Assembly (NCBI GenBank): GCA_041658465.1
Contig: JBBAAC010000133.1
Coordinates: 1 to 6,850, forward strand
Length of the DNA: 6,850 nucleotides
Direction of reading: 5' to 3'
Source of the DNA: JAJZQH01 sp041658465
Lineage (GTDB): Bacteria > UBA10199 > 2-02-FULL-44-16 > JAAZCA01
This document shows, piece after piece, positions 4,399-6,850 of the stretch. The stretch's first letter is position 1; every line of letters starts with the position of its first letter. The notes beneath the pieces are model-generated. The model was not told where the DNA came from and did no database searches. It was given only the letters and a program-made list of their open reading frames with translations. The translations under genes and the position numbers were made by a program.

Positions 4399-5160
4399 TT
4401 AATTTGCGGCCATGAGTTTAGAATTTCCAAGGGACATCGCCCAGAGGAAGGCCTTCCCAAAGGGGCTCTCGGAGGTGTACTTCATCTTTGTGTTCCATCC
4501 CCTTGCATAGCCCACGCCGATCTCCGTGTAATCCGGGTTCATTATGTTTGCGCAGTGGCCGGCGCTCTTGAGCCATCCATCCACTGCATCCTCTATGGTG
4601 TGGGGCCCGATAAAGATATTTTCACCTACGAAGTTGGTTGGATATCCGGCCGTCTTTGCGCGATCTTCCGCCCTGGTGAGTCCGGGGCATTTCTTTTCTT
4701 CTTCTTCTTTAGAAGAGGCGGGGATTTTATTTCCCTTGCTGCCGCAGTGCGAGTAGTAGTCTTTATCAGCCATGTCCCCAGCGTGGTTAAGGGCTGCTTT
4801 TGCAAGCTTCTCGCTCCACGTGAGCGGTCTGACTGGTTCATAGTCTTTGTCGCCGCATTTGCGTTTGACGGAGCGCGCCTTGTTGACGAGGGCGAGCATC
4901 TCGGGGGTCATCGCGAAATCATCGGTCAATGCCGTCGCGCCGTCCTGCGCCCCGCCGTCCGTGGGGATGTTCTCCGTCACGCCGGGGTTCGGATTCTCCT
5001 GGGAGATCCCGAGCAACTCAGGCGTGAGTCCCTCCGCGTACAGCGGGCCGTTAGGCGTCGTATTACCCTGATTGCTCGTGGTTTCCGCGCATCCCATCTG
5101 GCAGAATGGATTCAAGCCGCCCAGACAGAAGATCATCTGCACAATATCTTTACCGGTCAT
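4399..5160 (-). CDS. CAP/SCP-domain (cysteine-rich secretory protein family) protein
   Basis: The 253-residue protein has a C-terminal CAP/SCP domain at about residues 85-249. Visible landmarks are LVNKAR (91-96), LTWSEKLAKAALNHAGDMA (113-131), SHCGSKG (137-143), GENIFIG (179-185), the W of GWLKSAGHCANIM (195-207) and YTEIGVGYA (211-219). H138, E180, H202 and E213 fit the family's usual cavity residues. Bacterial CAP proteins are normally exported and are mostly of unknown activity. Residues 30-85 form a low-complexity Asn/Pro/Gly/Thr-rich linker. The N-terminus (MTGKDIVQMIFCLGGLNPFC) is only weakly hydrophobic and is not a clear signal peptide; QMGC at 21-24 is at best a poor lipobox. An insert with KEEEEKK (151-157) interrupts the domain. 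ATG 5160 follows AAGGAGG with 6-base spacing, so the start is firm. Confidence 0.9.
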   Translation of the reverse strand: MTGKDIVQMIFCLGGLNPFCQMGCAETTSNQGNTTPNGPLYAEGLTPELLGISQENPNPGVTENIPTDGGAQDGATALTDDFAMTPEMLALVNKARSVKRKCGDKDYEPVRPLTWSEKLAKAALNHAGDMADKDYYSHCGSKGNKIPASSKEEEEKKCPGLTRAEDRAKTAGYPTNFVGENIFIGPHTIEDAVDGWLKSAGHCANIMNPDYTEIGVGYARGWNTKMKYTSESPFGKAFLWAMSLGNSKLMAAN

Positions 5161-5292
5161 AAACGTCCTCCTTGTTGGAATCTATGAGCTGTTATCGCTG
5201 CCTGGATGAGGAAGTTGCGTGAAAAATGATGGGCTAGAACTCATTTTAAAACCCTGCGAGGGAAGGATGACCCTTATGGACGCTGGGGAGGG

Positions 5293-5312
5293 CCTGCCTG
5301 CCGGCAGGCAGG
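5293..5312. repeat. Perfect 20-bp palindrome
   Basis: CCTGCCTGCCGGCAGGCAGG is fully self-complementary, with no spacer. It lies inside the inverted-repeat element. I recall palindromes of this form in environmental and candidate-phylum genomes, but cannot check that here. Confidence 0.8.
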
Positions 5313-5315
5313 GAA

Positions 5316-5424
5316 CCGTGTCGAAGACACGGGGAGGGGGTTTCCCCCTCCGAAGTTGCGTCCAGAAGGGCCATCCGCACCGAGCAACGTACAAGAATAT
5401 AATACGTGACGAGCCGAAGGCTCG
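5316..5424 (-). other. Cluster of three tight hairpins inside the element
   Basis: Hairpins lie at 5316-5332 (7-bp stem), 5333-5351 (8-bp stem) and 5410-5424 (6-bp stem), each with a three-base loop in the simplest pairing. Read on the minus strand, the last becomes CGAGC-CTTCGG-CTCG, the very stable C(UUCG)G tetraloop, and the first becomes GTGT-CTTCGA-CAC. This suggests the minus-strand RNA, downstream of rpe, is the folded form. They could help end the fmt-rpe transcript, but no T-run follows. Confidence 0.6.
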
Positions 5425-5478
5425 TAACAAATAGCCACTATCGTCAGAACGAAGTGACAACAGGGTTTTAAATGAGTT

Positions 5479-6129
5479 CTAGGAAGATTTCGACAGGGCG
5501 GCAATAGCGGCAGCATAGTCCTCCGCCTCGAAGATGGCGGAGCCGGCCACCACGATCTCGGCGCCCGCATCGACCACCTTGGAGACGTTGGCCGGGGTCA
5601 CCCCGCCGTCGACCTCTATGGGTATCTGGATTCCGCGTTCCTTTGCGATGCTTCGGATCGCGGCGAGCTTTTCTACGCATTCCTCTATCATTTTCTGGCC
5701 GCCGAAGCCCGGGTTCACGGTCATCACCAGCACGAAATCGGCAAGGGGCAGGTACGGCAGTATCTTCTCCAACGGAGTGGGCGGGTTGATGACACAGCCC
5801 GCCTTGCAGCCCAGCGCCTTGATGGCGGGCAAAAGCTGCGAGAGGTCGCACGCCTCCACGTGCACAGAGATCCAGTCCGCCCCGGCCTTTGCAAACGACT
5901 CTATGTAGCGCTCGGGGTTTTCGATCATGAGGTGGCAGTCGAGCGGGAGCTTTGTAGTATGGCGGATCTTTTTTACGACGGGCGGGCCTATCGTGATATT
6001 TGGCACGAAGTGTCCGTCCATCACGTCCACGTGGATGACGTCTGCGCCGGCCGCCTCGACCGCGGCGATCTCTTCGCCCAGGCGCGCGAAATCTGCAGAG
6101 AGTATGGATGCTGCGATCTTTATCTTCAT
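5479..6129 (-). CDS. rpe: Ribulose-phosphate 3-epimerase
   Basis: This cytosolic TIM-barrel enzyme interconverts D-ribulose 5-phosphate and D-xylulose 5-phosphate in the pentose phosphate pathway and Calvin cycle. The 216-residue product is of normal length. It shows the start IAASILSADFARLGEEI (5-21), VIHVDVMDGHFVPNITIGP (31-49) with metal ligands H33 and D35, DCHLMIENPERYI (64-76) with H66, the signature VMTVNPGFGGQ (135-145), and EVDGGV (172-177) with D174 as the second catalytic aspartate. The start ATG 6129 overlaps the fmt stop as ATGA; upstream in-frame codons are not Rpe-like. It is the downstream gene of an fmt-rpe operon. Its stop codon falls within the CTAG at the right end of the inverted-repeat element. 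Confidence 0.97.
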   Translation of the reverse strand: MKIKIAASILSADFARLGEEIAAVEAAGADVIHVDVMDGHFVPNITIGPPVVKKIRHTTKLPLDCHLMIENPERYIESFAKAGADWISVHVEACDLSQLLPAIKALGCKAGCVINPPTPLEKILPYLPLADFVLVMTVNPGFGGQKMIEECVEKLAAIRSIAKERGIQIPIEVDGGVTPANVSKVVDAGAEIVVAGSAIFEAEDYAAAIAALSKSS

Positions 6130-6850
6130 CCGAATTTTGTCCCGACTGCGATCTTGTGCCCTCGCAGGAAGTCTGTCGCCGGCATCCTGCGGCCCCCTTC
6201 GGACTGAAGCTCGAGGATGCACAGGGCGCCTCTGCCGCAGGCCACAGTCAACGCGTTCGTAGCCTCTATCACCGTGCCCGGCTTCTCGCAATGGGAGATC
6301 TCTGCGGCCTGCGCCTTGTGCACGCGGACTGTCTTTTGATTGAGGCTGGTGAATGTCCCGGGCCACGGACTGAATCCGCGCACGCGGTTTGCGATCGCAA
6401 AGGCCGGCATCTGCCAGTCGATGCGGCCGTCCTTCTTTTTGAGTATCGGCGCGAATGTGGCCTTCGAGTGGTCCTGCGGGACAGGCTCGATCTTGCCTGC
6501 CTCGATCTTTTTCACGGTCTCGGTCAGGAGTGCGGCACCAATCGTAGCGAGCCTGTCGTGCAGCTCTAGAGCGGTCTCTTCGCTGCCGATGGGCGTGGAT
6601 GCCGAGAGCAGCATATCCCCTGCGTCGAGCCCTTCATTTATATACATCGTCGTGACGCCGGTCTCTCTCTCGCCGTTTGCTATCGCCCAGTTTATAGGCG
6701 CGGCGCCGCGATATTTTGGCAGAAGCGATGCGTGCACGTTGATGGAGCCGAGGCGCGGGATATCGATGAGCGCGCGCGGCAGGATCTTGCCGTAGGCAAC
6801 GATGACCAGCAGATCTGGCGCAAGACCGCGGAAGTGTTCGATGACGTCTT
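6126..6850 (-). CDS. fmt: Methionyl-tRNA formyltransferase (5' end beyond window)
   Basis: The enzyme transfers a formyl group from 10-formyltetrahydrofolate to Met-tRNA(fMet) for translation initiation. The 240 codons visible cover the end of the catalytic domain and the whole C-terminal OB-fold domain. Landmarks are LAPDLLVIVAYGKILP, then INVHASLLPKYRGAAPINWA with the catalytic asparagine and histidine (N and H of NVH), GVTTMYINEGLDAGDML with the catalytic aspartate, and FSPWPGTF at the domain junction. The C-terminus ends FLRGHKIAVGTKFG. About 70-75 N-terminal residues are missing because the window ends. The stop TGA (6126-6128) overlaps the rpe start. In many bacteria fmt sits with def, rsmB/sun and rpe; here rpe follows directly. 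Confidence 0.97.
   Translation of the reverse strand, partial: DVIEHFRGLAPDLLVIVAYGKILPRALIDIPRLGSINVHASLLPKYRGAAPINWAIANGERETGVTTMYINEGLDAGDMLLSASTPIGSEETALELHDRLATIGAALLTETVKKIEAGKIEPVPQDHSKATFAPILKKKDGRIDWQMPAFAIANRVRGFSPWPGTFTSLNQKTVRVHKAQAAEISHCEKPGTVIEATNALTVACGRGALCILELQSEGGRRMPATDFLRGHKIAVGTKFG

Larger units (their letters stand above)
5234..5482. mobile_element. MITE-like structured element with terminal inverted repeats
   Basis: CTAGAACTCATTTTAAAACC (continuing CTG, 5234-5256) and 5461-5482 are reverse complements except for one extra T in the left arm. Both ends begin with CTAG, which could be a duplicated target (the YTAR type known for IS5-family elements) or part of the repeat. 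No protein is encoded between them. The interior holds a run of tight dyads: CCTGCCTGCC/GGCAGGCAGG, CCGTGTC-GAA-GACACGG, GGAGGGGG-TTT-CCCCCTCC and CGAGCC-GAA-GGCTCG. The right CTAG overlaps the TAG stop of rpe. The size (249 bp), the inverted ends and the lack of coding fit a non-autonomous element. A single copy in this window cannot prove mobility. Confidence 0.65.

Noticed and set aside
4555..5187. Long plus-strand frame opposite the CAP gene
   Set aside because: It is antisense to a clear CAP domain, has no ribosome binding site and resembles no family.
6130..6366. N-terminal extension of rpe
   Set aside because: This is the out-of-frame shadow of fmt; real Rpe similarity begins at the ATG overlapping the fmt stop.
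1..6850. CRISPR array, tRNA or rRNA genes
   Set aside because: No regularly spaced short repeats and no recognisable tRNA or rRNA sequence on either strand.

Overview
This window looks like a bacterial chromosome segment in which a fast-changing accessory stretch (about 1-4400) abuts a conserved housekeeping operon on the minus strand (about 5479-6850). The gene content (fmt-rpe, a CAP/SCP protein, HicAB, ORF6N proteins, small GNATs) fits a Gram-negative-like environmental bacterium, possibly a deltaproteobacterium-like or candidate-phylum lineage. The sequence alone does not fix the taxon. By eye the fmt-rpe part is GC-rich, while 1-660 and 1140-1870 are more AT-rich, which suits acquired DNA in the left part.

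Layout, left to right. Positions 1-620 hold two copies (A and B) of a dispersed non-coding repeat around a broken ORF6N gene. A small cupin gene follows (674-1012), then a HicA-HicB toxin-antitoxin pair with a clear promoter and overlapping operator (1141-1815), then a GNAT acetyltransferase related to short N-acetylglutamate synthases (1871-2362). A roughly 290-base gene-free stretch contains a near-perfect 38-bp palindrome. An intact ORF6N gene on the minus strand (2655-3164) is preceded by a 21-bp-stem hairpin and the third, best preserved repeat copy (C, 3242-3410). Next is a second GNAT gene behind another large hairpin (3421-4077). Convergent to it lies the C-terminal fossil of a MazF/PemK toxin (4102-4275, minus).

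A CAP/SCP-domain protein (4399-5160, minus) follows. The space between it and rpe is almost filled by a 249-bp element (5234-5482). It has 22-23 bp terminal inverted repeats bounded by CTAG and several tight internal hairpins, and looks like a MITE-type non-autonomous mobile element. The right end is an fmt-rpe operon on the minus strand whose reading frames overlap by ATGA. Its fmt gene runs off the window.

The left part therefore reads as a gene-cassette-like accessory region: toxin-antitoxin genes, small acetyltransferases and phage-type ORF6N genes, separated by repeats and large palindromes, with at least two gene fossils. The most notable items are the three-copy repeat linked to ORF6N genes, the CTAG-bounded structured element after rpe, the ORF6N tails that differ only at synonymous positions, and the MazF fossil.
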